From Eutreptiella sp. 'Long Island Sound 2002' (lineage: Eukaryota > Euglenozoa > Euglenophyceae > Eutreptiales > Eutreptiaceae): a stretch of 64,000 nucleotides of DNA. A program made the position numbers and the translations under genes. A model generated the notes under the pieces. That model saw nothing but the letters and a program-made list of their open reading frames with translations, had not been told where the DNA came from and did no database searches. The first letter of the stretch is position 1. The number at the start of each line of letters is the position of its first letter. Location: the NCBI GenBank assembly GCA_964036045.1, contig OZ038382.1:134034442-134098441 (forward strand), read 5' to 3'. Shown here one piece after another: positions 53,242-63,681 of the stretch.

Positions 53242-55467
53242 ATTCTGGTTGATCCTACCAGTTGTCATATGCTTCTCTCAAGGACTAAGCCATGCAAGTG
53301 TCAGAATACATGGGATTGAGAGTGAATCTGTGAATGGCTCATTACACCGGCGACAATTTGATGACTGTGCACTGGTTGCTTGGGGCCCTCGTGGTCCCCT
53401 GTGACATCGGTCCGGATATTCACCTCAACTGGGTGGCTAATACATGGAAGCTCAGAGCTGTGGCCCGTTCAGGGTCACTGGCAGTTGGCCGATATCAAGA
53501 CCTGCGCCCGTACAGGGCAGCGTGCAAGGGTGATTCAGGCCGTTTTCTGTGATGGCAAAGATGGTTCTACCATGAATGCTCCACAGTGTGAGTCTCTGAC
53601 CTATCAGCTCTGGTTGGTGGTGTAGTGGACCACCATGGCTATCACGGGTAACGGGAAATCAGGGTTTGATTCCGGAGAGGGAGCCTAAGAAACGGCTACC
53701 ATTGCCAAGGCGAGCAGCAGGCGCGCAAATTGTCCACTGCCGACACTGGTCTGGCGAGACAGCGATGAGCCATAGCAGCCCTGCTCACCCTGTGTGGTGG
53801 GTGGGACTCCGCAATCAATGCTATCCAAACGCAGCAATGAGTATCAACTGGAGGGCAAGTCTGGTGCCAGCAGCTGCGGTAATTCCAGCTCCAAGAGCGT
53901 ATACAAATGTTGCTGCTGTTGAAAAGCTCGTAGTCAACCCCTGGGCATGGGGCTGCAGGGCGTCCGGCCGCTCTGCTGGGGCTGTCTCCCGGCCGTCAGG
54001 CCGGGTGGCGGCCTCCGTGGATGCGCTGCTGGATTCAAACCCCCTGCAAATGATCCCCGTGCCCGCTTTGCATGGGTTCGGACCGCTCCGGCAAGAAGCC
54101 TCCTTCAGTGGTGGCTGATGCGGTCATGCCTCTGACATGGGCGCGGGTCACTTGCGACCCGACCTCGGAGCCGTCCATGGATGCCACTGTGAACAACTCA
54201 GCGCGTCCAAAGCAAACGTGACTTGATTGCATGATTCAGCGCGGGATGGCAAAGGATCGACCATATGTGGACACAGCTGTTCTGCTGAGTCTCAGGGTCC
54301 GCAAAGGGCAACGCAGTGCTGGTGCCCCCAGATGGCCGGAGGCTATCCGCTCCGGCGGTGGCCTTCACCGGGCAGCTGGGCGGTGCTGGCTCTGAACGGC
54401 AGTGATGGGTCTGTTCGTCGTGATGGATATTGACACGCCAGAGGTGAAATTCTCAGACCGCTGTGGGATCAACTGCGGCAAAGGCGTTCCACTGGAGCAT
54501 GTTCGTCGATCAAGAACGAGAGTGTGGGGAGCGAAGATGATCAGATACCATCGTAGTCTACTGCTGTAAACTATGTCAGCTCGGTCTCGGTGGGCCATAA
54601 TCTCCTCAACAGGATGCCATCGGTTTCACTCCTCTGCAGCGAGAAATCAAAGCTTACGGATTCAGGGGGGAGTACGGTCTCAAGGCTGAAACTTAAAGGA
54701 ATTGATGGAATGGCACCACAAGGCGTGGAGTATGCGGCTTAATTTGACTCAACACGGGGAATGTTTCCAGGTCAGGACGCAGTCGGGATTGACAGATTGA
54801 GGGTTCTTTCTTGATCCTCTGGACGGTGGTGCATGGCCGCTCCTGATTGGTGGAGTGATTTGTCTGGTTGATTCCGATAACGAGTGAGACCTCTGCCTCT
54901 GAATAGTCCCCGGTCTCGCATTCATGTAGGACGGAACACCTGACCCGTGGGTCGGCTTGCCGGTCCCAGCGGGGCTCGTGGATTACCCGTCTGAGAGTGC
55001 CGGGTATGCTGCTTCTCTCGGGTGCCGTGCATGTTCGCCAAGTGCACGCAAGCCAGAGCCAACAGCAGGTCTGTGATGCTCCTAGATGTTCTGGGCCGCA
55101 CGCGCACTGCACTGGTCCAGTGAACAAGCCTTGGTGTCCCATCCATGGGACCGTCCTGCCCAGAAGTGGGCGGGCAACCTTTGCAGCTGTGAATGCGTGT
55201 TTGGGATTGATGCTTGCAACTATCTGTCATGAACAAGGAATGCCTGGTATGTGCACGTCATCAGCTTGCACAGATTATGTCCCTGCCATTTATACACACC
55301 GCCCATCGTTGCTACTGATGGCAGAATGATAAAGCCCTCAGGAACTCAAGCTGATTGGCACTCGTGCACGTCAATGTCTTGTCATGGAATTTGGGCGATG
55401 TTCTGTTGCTAGAGGAAGCAAAAGTTGTAACAAGGTTGCTGTAGGTGAACCTGCAGCAGGATCATTG
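53242..55467 (+). rRNA. Small-subunit (18S-type) rRNA gene
   Basis: It starts ATTCTGGTTGATCCTACCAG and ends CTGCAGCAGGATCATTG. Conserved marks in canonical order include GTGCCAGCAGCTGCGGTAAT (53871), AAAGGAATTGATGG (54695), GGTCTGTGATGCTCCTAGAT (55069) and TACACACCGCCCATCG (55294). The length of about 2.2 kb reflects an expanded V4 region (53940-54410). Divergence is marked: CTACCAG for CTGCCAG, GATGGAATGG for GACGGAAGGG, and CCGCCCATC for CCGCCCGTC. It could be a functional fast-evolving gene or an inactive copy. Confidence 0.9.
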
Positions 55468-55608
55468 TCGAAGCTTTGCAACGCCACCTGCTGGTCAACC
55501 AGTGGGTGGCGGCGCTGAGGGCTCTCCCGCGCCAGGGAGCAGAGATGGTTGATTTGTGGGCTGTGCAGAGATGTGATGCGCATCGGACCCCATCGGGTCT
55601 GATCGTCC
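55468..55608 (+). other. Internal transcribed spacer 1
   Basis: The 141 bases between the SSU end and the 5.8S start. No other feature seen. Confidence 0.7.
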
Positions 55609-55785
55609 AACCTGCTGCAGTGGATGCCTTGGTCCATGTGATGTGGAAGAACGGAGTAGCCTTCGATACGGGAATTGCGAAATGCAGAGACTCGTGAGCT
55701 TTGTGGAGATGACTACCTTTGAACGCAACAGGCAAGTGGAGACCAGCGGTTCAATGCCGGTTTCTCCCTTTCGATGCTTCAGTGT
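55609..55785 (+). rRNA. 5.8S rRNA gene (divergent)
   Basis: The aligned core is GTGGATGCCTTGGTCC (for CGGATATCTTGGCTC), GAAGAACGGAG, CGATACGGGAATTGCGAAATG and CTTTGAACGCAAC, then a hairpin and a GATGCTTCAGTGTC end. Order and spacing fit a 5.8S gene, but similarity to plant 5.8S is low. The 3' end is approximate. Confidence 0.8.
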
Positions 55786-56237
55786 CTGAGTCGGAATCGT
55801 TATCCAATACGGCTGCAATGATGCCATGGGATCCCATGTTCATCATGGGGTCTTGGCTTGCAGAGCAGCGCGGAGGGGTCCTCCCTCTCCGCGCGCAGAG
55901 GCTTGATCATGGAGCCCACGGACCGCGGCCCAGCCGCGACTCCGCGGGCTCAGAGCGGGGCGGTGCCAACGGCCTCTGGAGACAGAGACCCGTGGTGTTG
56001 CCCTCCGATTGGCCTTCGGACGCCCGTTGATGAGAACCGTTGGAGCATGCTGCATTGTGGAGTGATTTGAACCGTTTCATCACCCGCGGCCAAGCCCTGC
56101 ACAGCGCTGGAACCATCATGGCGCGCGGCGCTGGTGTTGGGCCTTCTCCGGCCGCGGGTGATGGGTTTGACACTCCCGGTGCACGGCTCTGATGGATGAT
56201 TCATCGGGTTGCATTGCTTCGCAATGCCATCGGCTGG
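55786..56237 (+). other. Internal transcribed spacer 2
   Basis: GC-rich spacer with several inverted words (GCGCGCAGAGG, CGCGGCCCAGCCGCG and GGCCGCGGGTGATGGGTTTGA) between 5.8S and LSU. Confidence 0.7.
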
Positions 56238-59200
56238 CGACCTTATGCACAGAGAGCTGCCTGCTGAATTTAAGCATATCACTTGGCAGAGGAAGAGACA
56301 GCAATCGCGATGGCTTCAGTAATGGCGAATGAACCAGATTGACATGGTCTACCCGTATCGTTGTTGGTCACCTGATGCGGTGAGCACTGGGTGCACTCCG
56401 GGATGCAATGCTGGCATGGGGATGGCTGTCACGGCTGCACAGACCTACTATGGCGCCGATCCAGAGTCAGAGTGGCCTGGGATGGTCCGCGATACCTGGG
56501 CTACAGCCCTCCTGTCAAGAGGACTGGTCGGTGTTCTTAGCCATGGTGTGCACACACGCCAGACCCTGGAGTAGAGCTGCTTGGGACTGTAGGTCAAACG
56601 GCCAGGCATGTCTGTGGCAAGGCTGCATACAGACATGGGACCGATAGCTAACAAGTAGACTGATCGAAACGTGCAAAGGACTCTGCAAAGAGGGTTCAAA
56701 GTGCCTGAAGCTGCGGCAGGCGACCGGTGGTGGATGCTTCCCTGACACAGAGGATTGCGATGCGGCCCCGGACCGTGAAGTGGCTGGCGAGACCATCCGT
56801 GGCTCTCGCACAGGCATTGGCGGTCGTGGGGCCCTTCCCGGCTTTTGGACAAGCGACCTCGGGTCTGGCCTGCAGCTGGCTGCAGAGCCCCACTCTCTGG
56901 TGGGATCGATTCGCAGTGGCATTCTGGCAGAGGCACTCCGCCTGTCTGGACCTGGGGGCATGCATTTGGTCGCTGTGACCTATGCCCCAAAGGAGAAGAG
57001 GCTTCATTGGCTGGGATTCTGGATGGCTTCCGGGCTTGGCTTTGCTCTTTGGTGCTCTGCTGTCCCGCCCGGAGCTGTAACCCATGTCACGGAGCATCAT
57101 CCTTCGAGAGGGCAAATGTGGCAAGGCAGAATGGCCCTGTGGGTGTCCGGTGTGCCCCTGTGTGGTGCACCGGATGCATGTGCCTACCAACCGCGCCGGG
57201 TGCAATCAGTGGGAGAGCTAGTGGTGTGCAGGCCCTCCAGGTCTCTCATCCCGGCTCTCGGTAATCTGGTTGGTGCACAGTGGTGCAAAGGTGTCAAGAG
57301 TGGCTTGGCAAGGCAGGGACATCCCCTGCCCGTCTTGAAACAGGGACCAAGGAGTCTATCGGAGGCCGCAGGCAATGCTGTGCGTGTAGTCAAAGCTGGT
57401 ACGGAGCAACTGGTGGCGGGGCTCGCTGTGCCGCCGCCTTGGCCGGGTTTGGCCTCTGCGACCCAACCCAGGCGTGGCTTGCAGCAGTGGCTGCAGCTGC
57501 CGATTCTCCCGAACGTTGCCTGGTTAAAGCGAACGGACCACTTTCTCTGCGGTGCTACTGTGTTTCACCGCGCCTTTGGGGACTCTGAAGAGCGTGTGGC
57601 CATGCCTCTGGGGACTCTGCGCCGCGGTGCTGCCTCTTGGATCCATGCGGGATCTATGGTGCTGCGTGCCGCATGTGTCTCCATGGCGTGCAATGGCAAA
57701 CCGATCTGATGCAAGAGCTGCCAAGCCTGAATCCAATGGACACTGGTTCTGAGTGCGAGGTGTCCTCCATGGGACCCGAAAGATGGTGAATTATACCTGG
57801 CTACGGCGAAGCCGTGGGAAACTGCGGTGGAGGCCGGTCGCAATCCTGACGTGCAAATCGTGTTGTCTGAGCGGGGCCTAGGGGTGAATGGCCAATCGAA
57901 CCATCTAGTAGCTGGTTTCCGCCCAAGTTTCCCTCAGGATAGCTGGGGCTGGGAGTGTGTCCGAATTCGTCGATCGTGATGCGGCTTTTGTCCGGTAAAG
58001 CAATGCATGAGAGGCATTCTGGGGAGTCTATCAGTCCTCAACCTATTCTCAAACTATGAATGGGCAAGCATCGGAGGCACACTTCTCTGCATCCGGCGTC
58101 TGTGTGTGGCGCGTCAAAGGCCATCCCTGGCCGACGGCGTGCCCAACGCAGCCCGCTGTGCCTGAGTGTGTTTGAGAGATGGTGGCAGCCTTCTGGCCTC
58201 AGCGGGGTGGCGCATTCTGCCCGGGCATCCGCTGAGGCCGCTGGGGCCCAACCCGGAACAGTGTGCAGCCCCATGTGGGCCGTTACTGGTAAGCAGTGCT
58301 GGCGATGCGGGATGATCCGAGAGCGCGGTTGCAGGGTTCAAGTGCTGGCTCATACATAGAATCCACAAAGGACGTTGTCCGCTAGAGATAGCAGGGCAGT
58401 GGCCATGAAGGTTGGAATCCGCTTAGGAGTGTGTAACAACCCACCTGCCGAAGCGGGCAGCTTCGAAAATGGATGATGCTCAAGCCAGAGGCGTTGTTTG
58501 ACTTACACCGCGCCGCTGCTGTGGCAGCAGGGCAGGTGCAGCAGTGCGTAGGCGAGACGCAAGGGTTCGCGGTGCTGGCTCCGGGGTGACCCGGAGGGAA
58601 GTATCCCTGGGTGCAGATCTTGGTTGCAGTAGCGAGTATTCTTTCTGGTGGCTCATGCAGGCTCTCTCTTGCAGAGGCCTGCTGCTGGCCTGAGTGGTTG
58701 AGGACTGGAGTGGAGCAGGCTTCCATACCAACAGCCGTTGAATATGGGTCAGTCGATTGTAAGCCAGATGGCAATGCTCATGGATACGGCAAAGGCTGCA
58801 AAGTTCGGGGCCTCTGGCTCCGGGTCGCCCGTCCCGCGGTTGGCGCCGTGCTGGTCCCCCACTGGGTGCCATGGGGTGCGCGGCGCTGTGCCCTTCGGGT
58901 GAAGCTCAGTGCCAGGGCTCTGCCTTGCAGGAGTGGCGAACAGGCAGACGAATCTAATATTCCGACACGCTGGTACCAGGGTCTTGGCTGATGATACTCA
59001 GAACGCTTTCTCGGAGAGATTGCTGGGAAGGGCCAGTGGCAACGCTGGTGTTCTCAAGTCCGGTGCTGCGGGGCCGCGTCTCGGTGGCGCCCCTGTGGAG
59101 TTGTCTTTTCCATCTGACAGCTGGAGTGTGTGGGCTATCCACTGACATGCTGCATGGCGACATAGCTCTCTGCTTGCCAAGATGGTGCTGCATTGGTACC

Positions 59201-59379
59201 ATTGGACTTACGCGTGCCCTGCTCTGAGGGTTTGGCCTTGGCCGACCCGCCATGCCTTTGGTGGCCATCGACGTGCAAAGAAGAGAGGCTGTGCCCTCGG
59301 GTGCGGCCTGGCTTCAGTTCCCGTGGGCGGGGAGATGGCCGACCTGAGACGTCGGCCCCATCCGTGGCACCCACGTGTG
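56238..59379 (+). rRNA. Large-subunit rRNA gene, 5' two thirds in canonical order
   Basis: Recognisable blocks in order are CTGAATTTAAGCATATCAC (56269), GGGACCGATAGCTAACAAGTA (56638), CCGTCTTGAAACAGGGACCA (57328), AGATGGTGAATTATACC (57780), TCGAACCATCTAGTAGCTGG (57896), GGCGATGCGGGATGA (58300), GGAATCCGCTTAGGAGTGTG (58411) and GTTGTCTTTTCCATCTGACAG (59099). Protein-like frames in this region, for example 56780-57709, are spurious. Confidence 0.9.
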
Positions 59380-59520
59380 GTCTACTCGGAACTGTGTACT
59401 ACGCAGGGGAATCTGACTGTTTAATTGAAACACAGCTTTGCGATGGGACCTGCTGGCTGGTTCCGCGAGGTGATTTCTGCCCGGTGCTCTGATTGTCAAG
59501 CGAAGTTGTGCAACAAAGCG
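59380..59520 (+). rRNA. LSU module B, out of canonical position
   Basis: It reads CTCGGAACTGTGTACTACGCAG, GGGGAATCTGACTGTTTAAT, GTGATTTCTGCCCGGTGCTCTG and ATTGTCAAGCGAAG. In yeast and plant LSU this block comes after the module found here at 59583-59712 and directly before CAAGCGCGGGTAAAC. Here it precedes that module. Confidence 0.75.
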
Positions 59521-59582
59521 TGAACCCTTGGTGACCAAACCGGGACAAGCCCCCATCTGGGGGCTCTCATCCGATTGGAATG

Positions 59583-59728
59583 GCTCCGTACCGAATCACC
59601 GCAGCTGGTCTCTTCGGCTAGACGCCGCTGGTCAACAGTGCAAATGCAGCTAAGGGAAATCGGCAAACTGGTTGTGTACCTTCGGAAGATGCGGTGGCTC
59701 CAAGGGCCAGGGTGTCAGGCCTGCCCGT
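59583..59728 (+). rRNA. LSU module A, displaced downstream of module B
   Basis: It reads CGTACCGAATCACCGCAGCTGG, GCTAAGGGAAATCGGCAAAC, GTACCTTCGGAAGATGCGG and TGGCTCCAAGGG, homologous to the ACTGATAACCGCAGCAGG ... GGGAAGTCGGCAAA ... GTAACTTCGGGA ... TTGGCTCTAAGGG block. It is interrupted shortly after by the 59738-62863 element. Confidence 0.75.
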
Positions 59729-59751
59729 CGGGATTGCGGGTCCGTGGTAAA

Positions 59752-60070
59752 ACTGAGTAAAAAAAATTTTTTTTAAAAAAAAAATTTTTTACTCAGTTTC
59801 AAACTGAGTAAAAAAATTTTTTTTTACTCAGTAAGTGGGGTTTCTACTCAGTTGCGAAACTGAGTAGAAAAAAAAATTATTTTTTTTACTCAGTGAAAAA
59901 CTGAGTAGAAAAAAAAATTTTTTTTTTACTCAGTAAAAAACTGAGTAGAAAAAAAAAATTTTTTTTTACTCAGTAAAAAACTGAGTAGAAAAAAAAAATT
60001 TTTTTTACTCAGTAAAAAACTGAGTAGAAAAAAAAATTTTTTTTTTACTCAGTAAAAAAATTAGTAGAAA
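59752..60070. repeat. ACTGAGTA / TACTCAGT poly-A/poly-T palindromes
   Basis: Seven tandem palindromic units of AAACTGAGTAGAAAAA plus TTTTTTTTACTCAGT form long potential hairpins at the left end of the rDNA element. A shorter version lies at 62730-62856 at the right end. Confidence 0.9.
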
Positions 60071-60082
60071 AAAGCCCTTTTT

Positions 60083-60710
60083 TCTGATTTTGCCCCCCGC
60101 TCTGAAGCGGTGGGGATCCCCGATACGGCAGGGGTGAGGTAGCCACTTTGCCCACTTGTGGGCCACTTCTGATTCTGCCCCCCGCTCTGAAGCGGTGGGG
60201 ATCCCCGATACGGCAGGGGTGAGGTAGCCACTTTGCCCACTTGTGGGCCACTTCTGATTCTGCCCCCCGCTCTGAAGCGGTGGGGATCCCCGATACGGCA
60301 GGGGTGAGGTAGCCATTTTGCCCACTTGTGGGCCACTTCTGATTTTGCCCCCCGCTCTGAAGCGGTGGGGATCCCCGATACGGCAGGGGTGAGGTAGCCA
60401 CTTTGCCCACTTGTGGGCCACTTCTGATTCTGCCCCCCGCTCTGAAGCGGTGGGGATCCCCGATACGGTAGGGGTGAGGTAGCCATTTCGCCCACTTGTG
60501 GGCCACTTCTGATTTTGCCCCCCGCTCTGAAGCGGTGGGGATCCCCGATACGGCAGGGGTGAGGTAGCCACTTTGCCCACTTGTGGGCCACTTCTGATTC
60601 TGCCCCCCGCTCTGAAGCGGTGGGGATCCCCGATACGGTAGGGGTGAGGTAGCCACTTTGCCCACTTGTGGGCCACTTCTGATTTTGCCCCCCGCTCTGA
60701 TCGTACCCAC
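60083..60710. repeat. 85-bp tandem repeat, about 7 copies
   Basis: The unit includes CCGCTCTGAAGCGGTGGGGA, CCCGATACGGCAGGGGTGAG and the palindrome GCCCACTTGTGGGC, with period 85. Copies differ at C/T positions (GATTCTG/GATTTTG, GGCAGG/GGTAGG). The three long minus-strand frames over it are repeat translations, not genes. Confidence 0.9.
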
Positions 60711-61042
60711 CGTGCTTAGCTGGTTTTCGAACATTTTTTTTTTCTGTTAAGGACACCCCTACTAAAGAACATAGAATCATTTGTTCCTCTTTGCGGACTC
60801 CCCAGGCGGCATGTGATCCATTTTTTTTCTAATGCCCTTCGTGCATGCAACAGTGTCCTCCATTAGCAAAGCTCTGCGGATGGCACCGAGGCATGCACGA
60901 AGAAATCGGCTACAACGAGTCCCGTGGGCACGGATGATACCCTTGGAATACACATGCAGTGTACTGTTGCTTGGTTGTTTGTGAATCTTTACCCTTGAGC
61001 TGATGACGGAGCTTATTCATCATTCATGGGTGTCGCCCTGCA

Positions 61043-62506
61043 GAACAAATCCTTGCTAATGTGTGCAAGGCACTCAGTGATAGCCATGGCTCGTTTCGCC
61101 CATCCTTGGCAGAGGTCGAGGCATTGCTTGGTGACGATTGGGGGCCGCCACTACATGCCACGGTTCCAGGTCCATCGGCTCAACAATATGAGTTCGAGGC
61201 ACGCCATTTTAGGGACCTCACCTCCGAGAGCTATGTCACAGACGGTGCTCAAATTGTGGTGTATTACTGGTGGGCAGCCCAGACCGCTCTCAGTGCAGAT
61301 TGGGACACAATGGGTGTGGCATGGGCAGTCCGTGATTCGTTGTGGAATGCGTCATGCGCCAGTCCACAACGCCGACAGGCGTTGGTTGAATCATGGGCGC
61401 GTAGCACTTTGGAACGCGCGTCCATTGATATGTCTTTTGCACCACCGTTGATTGTGGCGCAGATATATAATTCGCGTAATTTCCATTGGGTGCTCCGCTT
61501 GTTGCTGATTGCCCCTACCCGTGGATACCTTTGCCTTAAGTTTGACCCCCTCCTTGACAAGCCACACATTGTTGGGGCAAACAAGGAGGAGTTGGCTGTT
61601 GTGGATGAGCTTGCGGAGCGAGAAGGCATCCAACCACAACCGCGGAGGAAGTGGGCAACGTTTTTGGATGCTTTCGGTTCCCTTGCATTTGCAATTGCAC
61701 CCCTGTATTCCACCTTCATCAGGCAGGATGATTTTGTCAGTTGCCATCCGGCATGTCTGTTGATGTTGCATTGTGCCTTGTCTAGACGTGTTGTCAAAGG
61801 CAATTTGCAAGTGCCACGGGATAGATTGTGGTTATTGCGTGAGATGGCACAAGCTACTTTGTACTACAGTGGTTCCAAGTTGGCCCCCACACCCCGGACC
61901 CGGTCAATGCATTGGGAGGTGTCTCGGTTGTACCCCACGCCCAAATCTGCAGACCCCCCTGACACATGCTTTTTTTGCGATGGCACACCCGCCATAGCGT
62001 GTCAGGAATGCAAGGTTCTTCATTGTACCTTCCATACCACTGTCTTGTGTCAGTCTGAGATTTGTGTAGGATTGCGCCAATTCCGGGCGGCCCCCGTTGC
62101 TGCTGCTGCTGCTGCTGTTGTTGCTTTTGCTGCAGTTACTGCTGCCAATGCCACGCATGCCACTCCTGGCAATGCCAATGCCACTGATGACACCCGTCCC
62201 GGTGTGTGGATCTGTCGGAAGTGGTATGCGTTGCCTCCTCAATACCCCCAAAATGCTGATGGTCAATTGGAAAATGACCAAGCATTTTGCAGACAGCTGC
62301 ATCTGGAAAAGAAAGAAGATCTTTTTGAGAGATGCAAGCTGAATCCTACCCCGAGAGGCAAGCCTCACAAGAGAGATACTAAGGCCGACTTGATCTTCAA
62401 GCGTGTCTTTTGTAACTACTTGTAAGTAGTTGGCCCCACCCTCCCTCCCTCCTCTGTGCATGCATGCATACGATACTCAACCCTCTTTGGTGAAGTGGTT
62501 GTGTGA
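61043..62506 (+). CDS. Ulp1-like cysteine peptidase candidate of the rDNA transposon
   Basis: The frame is open from before 61043, where CCTGCAG|AACAAATCC may be a splice acceptor, to TAA at 62423; under a TAA = Gln code it closes at TGA 62504. Numbering from Cys codon 61064 minus one, the catalytic pattern is H142-W (NSRNFHWVLRLLL), D162 (LKFDPLLDK), Q222 (FIRQDDF) and C228 (VSCHPACLL). The Gln-Cys gap of six and the HW start match the C48/Ulp1 fold. A CxxC/CxxC/H cluster (CFFCDGTPAIACQECKVLHC) follows near 61970-62040, then an Ala-rich stretch and a basic end. Likely a SUMO/ubiquitin-like deconjugating enzyme; activity is inferred. Confidence 0.6.
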
Positions 62507-62600
62507 TCCCTCCCTCCTCTGTGCATGCATGCAGACGGTACTCAACCCTCCTTGGTGAAGCGGTTGTGTGATATATATATGTATATGATGGTTTGGCCCG
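62427..62600. repeat. Duplicated 3' segment of the rDNA element
   Basis: CCTCCCTCCTCTGTGCATGCATGCA and TACTCAACCCTC(C/T)TTGGTGAAG occur twice, at 62443-62500 and 62509-62570, a tandem duplication of about 66 bp. Confidence 0.8.
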
Positions 62601-62863
62601 GGTGGGGCGCCACTAACAAAAGTGGCCGGGAATCGACTCGGGGGCCTTGTGCCCTTAAACAAAAGTACCACCTACCATCAAAGTGTGCAGTTTTTTGTGC
62701 ATTTTTTTTCAAAAAAAAATTGTCTTTTTACTGAGTAAAAAAAAAAAAATTTTAAAATTTTTTTTAAAAAATTTTTTTTACTCAGTTTTACCTCAAATCT
62801 ACTCAGTTTTACCACATTTTACTCAGTTTTACCTCGTCTGGTACTCAGTTTTACCAAATACCC

Positions 62864-63049
62864 CGGGATTGCACGGAACCCTCCGGGGCTTGGTTGTCCT
62901 GTGCTAGGGCTGGCTTCCCAGCCGTCCTCTGGCCATGGGCGTCCAGACCCCACCTCAGCCGAAGGCCGCTTCTCCAGCGGGCGTGATCCTTGTGCCTCGG
63001 AACAGCCAAGCACGCCCCGCCGCGGCTCTTGGGTGGAGATGCAAAGAGA
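62864..63049 (+). rRNA. LSU variable segment after module A
   Basis: GC-rich sequence continuing module A after the transposon (one copy of the 9-bp duplication), corresponding in position to the variable expansion that canonically precedes module B. Module B is absent here. Confidence 0.6.
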
Positions 63050-63080
63050 TTTAGCCAAGCGCGGGTAAACAGCGGGAGTG

Positions 63081-63115
<35 letters not shown>

Positions 63116-63478
63116 GACTGATTATTGACGCGCATGAATGGATCAACGAGATTCCTGCTGTCCCTAGATGCTGGCTGGTGAACCAACCGCCAAGGGTGTT
63201 CCAGCGGGGAAAGAAGACCCTGTTGAGTTTGACTCTCGTCTGACAGAGTGCAGCAGCATGGAGGGTGTAGCACAGGTGGGAAGTGCGCGCCAACTCATGG
63301 CATTGATTGGGCCTTCGCGGCCATCTCGACTGTCGGCTCTTCCTTATGGATGAGGCTCCGCGCTGCTACGCGCAAGCTTGCAATGAAATACCACTACCTC
63401 CACAGCTGCTTTACTAATCGGATGATTCGGGTACGGCAGCCGCTGGCACCTCTTGGTGCCCGACCTAGAGGCACGTCC
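63050..63478 (+). rRNA. LSU module C, canonical order resumes
   Basis: Blocks are AGCCAAGCGCGGGTAAAC, GACTATGACTCTCTTAAGG, TAGCCAAATGCCTCGTC, GACGCGCATGAATGGATCAA, GGGGAAAGAAGACCCTGTTG and GAAATACCACTACC. The R2/R1 retrotransposon target site (CTCTTAAGG|TAGCC) is empty. Confidence 0.9.
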
Positions 63479-63681
63479 GAGAAGGTCGCGTAGTTCAGCG
63501 GTCATGCACGTGACGCCAGAACTAGAGGTGCTCGGTTCGAATCCTGGTGGGGTCGGAACGCAGTGTCCTAGGCGCTAGGGTGTCTGTGACCCCGCGAGCC
63601 GGAAGGGATGCTGCGAGGGACAGGTAGGGATCACGGATACGCTGGAGTTCGGAGAGCGCCCGAGCACTTTACCTTTACCTT
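63479..63681 (+). mobile_element. tRNA-derived SINE inserted in LSU rDNA
   Basis: It is flanked by the 16-bp direct repeat ACCTAGAGGCACGTCC (63463-63478 and 63682-63697). It contains pol III promoter boxes: box A TAGTTCAGCGGT at 63491-63502 and box B GGTTCGAATCC at 63534-63544, at normal tRNA spacing. The 3' end is a short TTACCTTTACC repeat tail. Total length is about 200 bp. The size, internal promoter and long duplications fit a SINE rather than a real tRNA gene. Confidence 0.85.

Larger units (their letters stand above)
59738..62863. mobile_element. DNA transposon in LSU rDNA, MULE-like, with 9-bp duplications
   Basis: Inverted termini GGGTNNNTGGTAAAACTGAG (left 59738, right ending 62863; 22 bp with 3 mismatches) are flanked by the direct repeat CGGGATTGC (59729-59737 and 62864-62872). 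A 9-bp duplication is typical of Mutator-like elements. The 3.1 kb body has A/T palindromes (59760-60070), an 85-bp tandem array and one ORF with a Ulp1-like peptidase signature. Some plant MULEs (Kaonashi type) carry Ulp1-like genes. No MULE transposase is present, so this copy would be non-autonomous. Confidence 0.85.

Noticed and set aside
56780-57709. 309-codon open frame in the LSU rRNA gene
   Set aside because: It overlaps conserved LSU blocks (for example CCGTCTTGAAACAGGGACCA at 57328) and is a chance frame in rRNA.
60005-60780. Three minus-strand frames of more than 220 codons
   Set aside because: They translate the 85-bp tandem repeat in all three phases (85 is not a multiple of three and no stop occurs in any phase), so they carry no coding evidence.
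59520-63050. Group I intron or R2-type retrotransposon in LSU
   Set aside because: No group I core elements are seen, the R2 target CTCTTAAGG|TAGCC at about 63092 is intact, and the insertion has inverted termini with a 9-bp duplication, which fits a DNA transposon.
63479-63560. Genuine tRNA gene
   Set aside because: Box A and box B are present, but the acceptor stem does not close convincingly. The unit is embedded in a 200-bp insert with 16-bp duplications, so a SINE is the better call.
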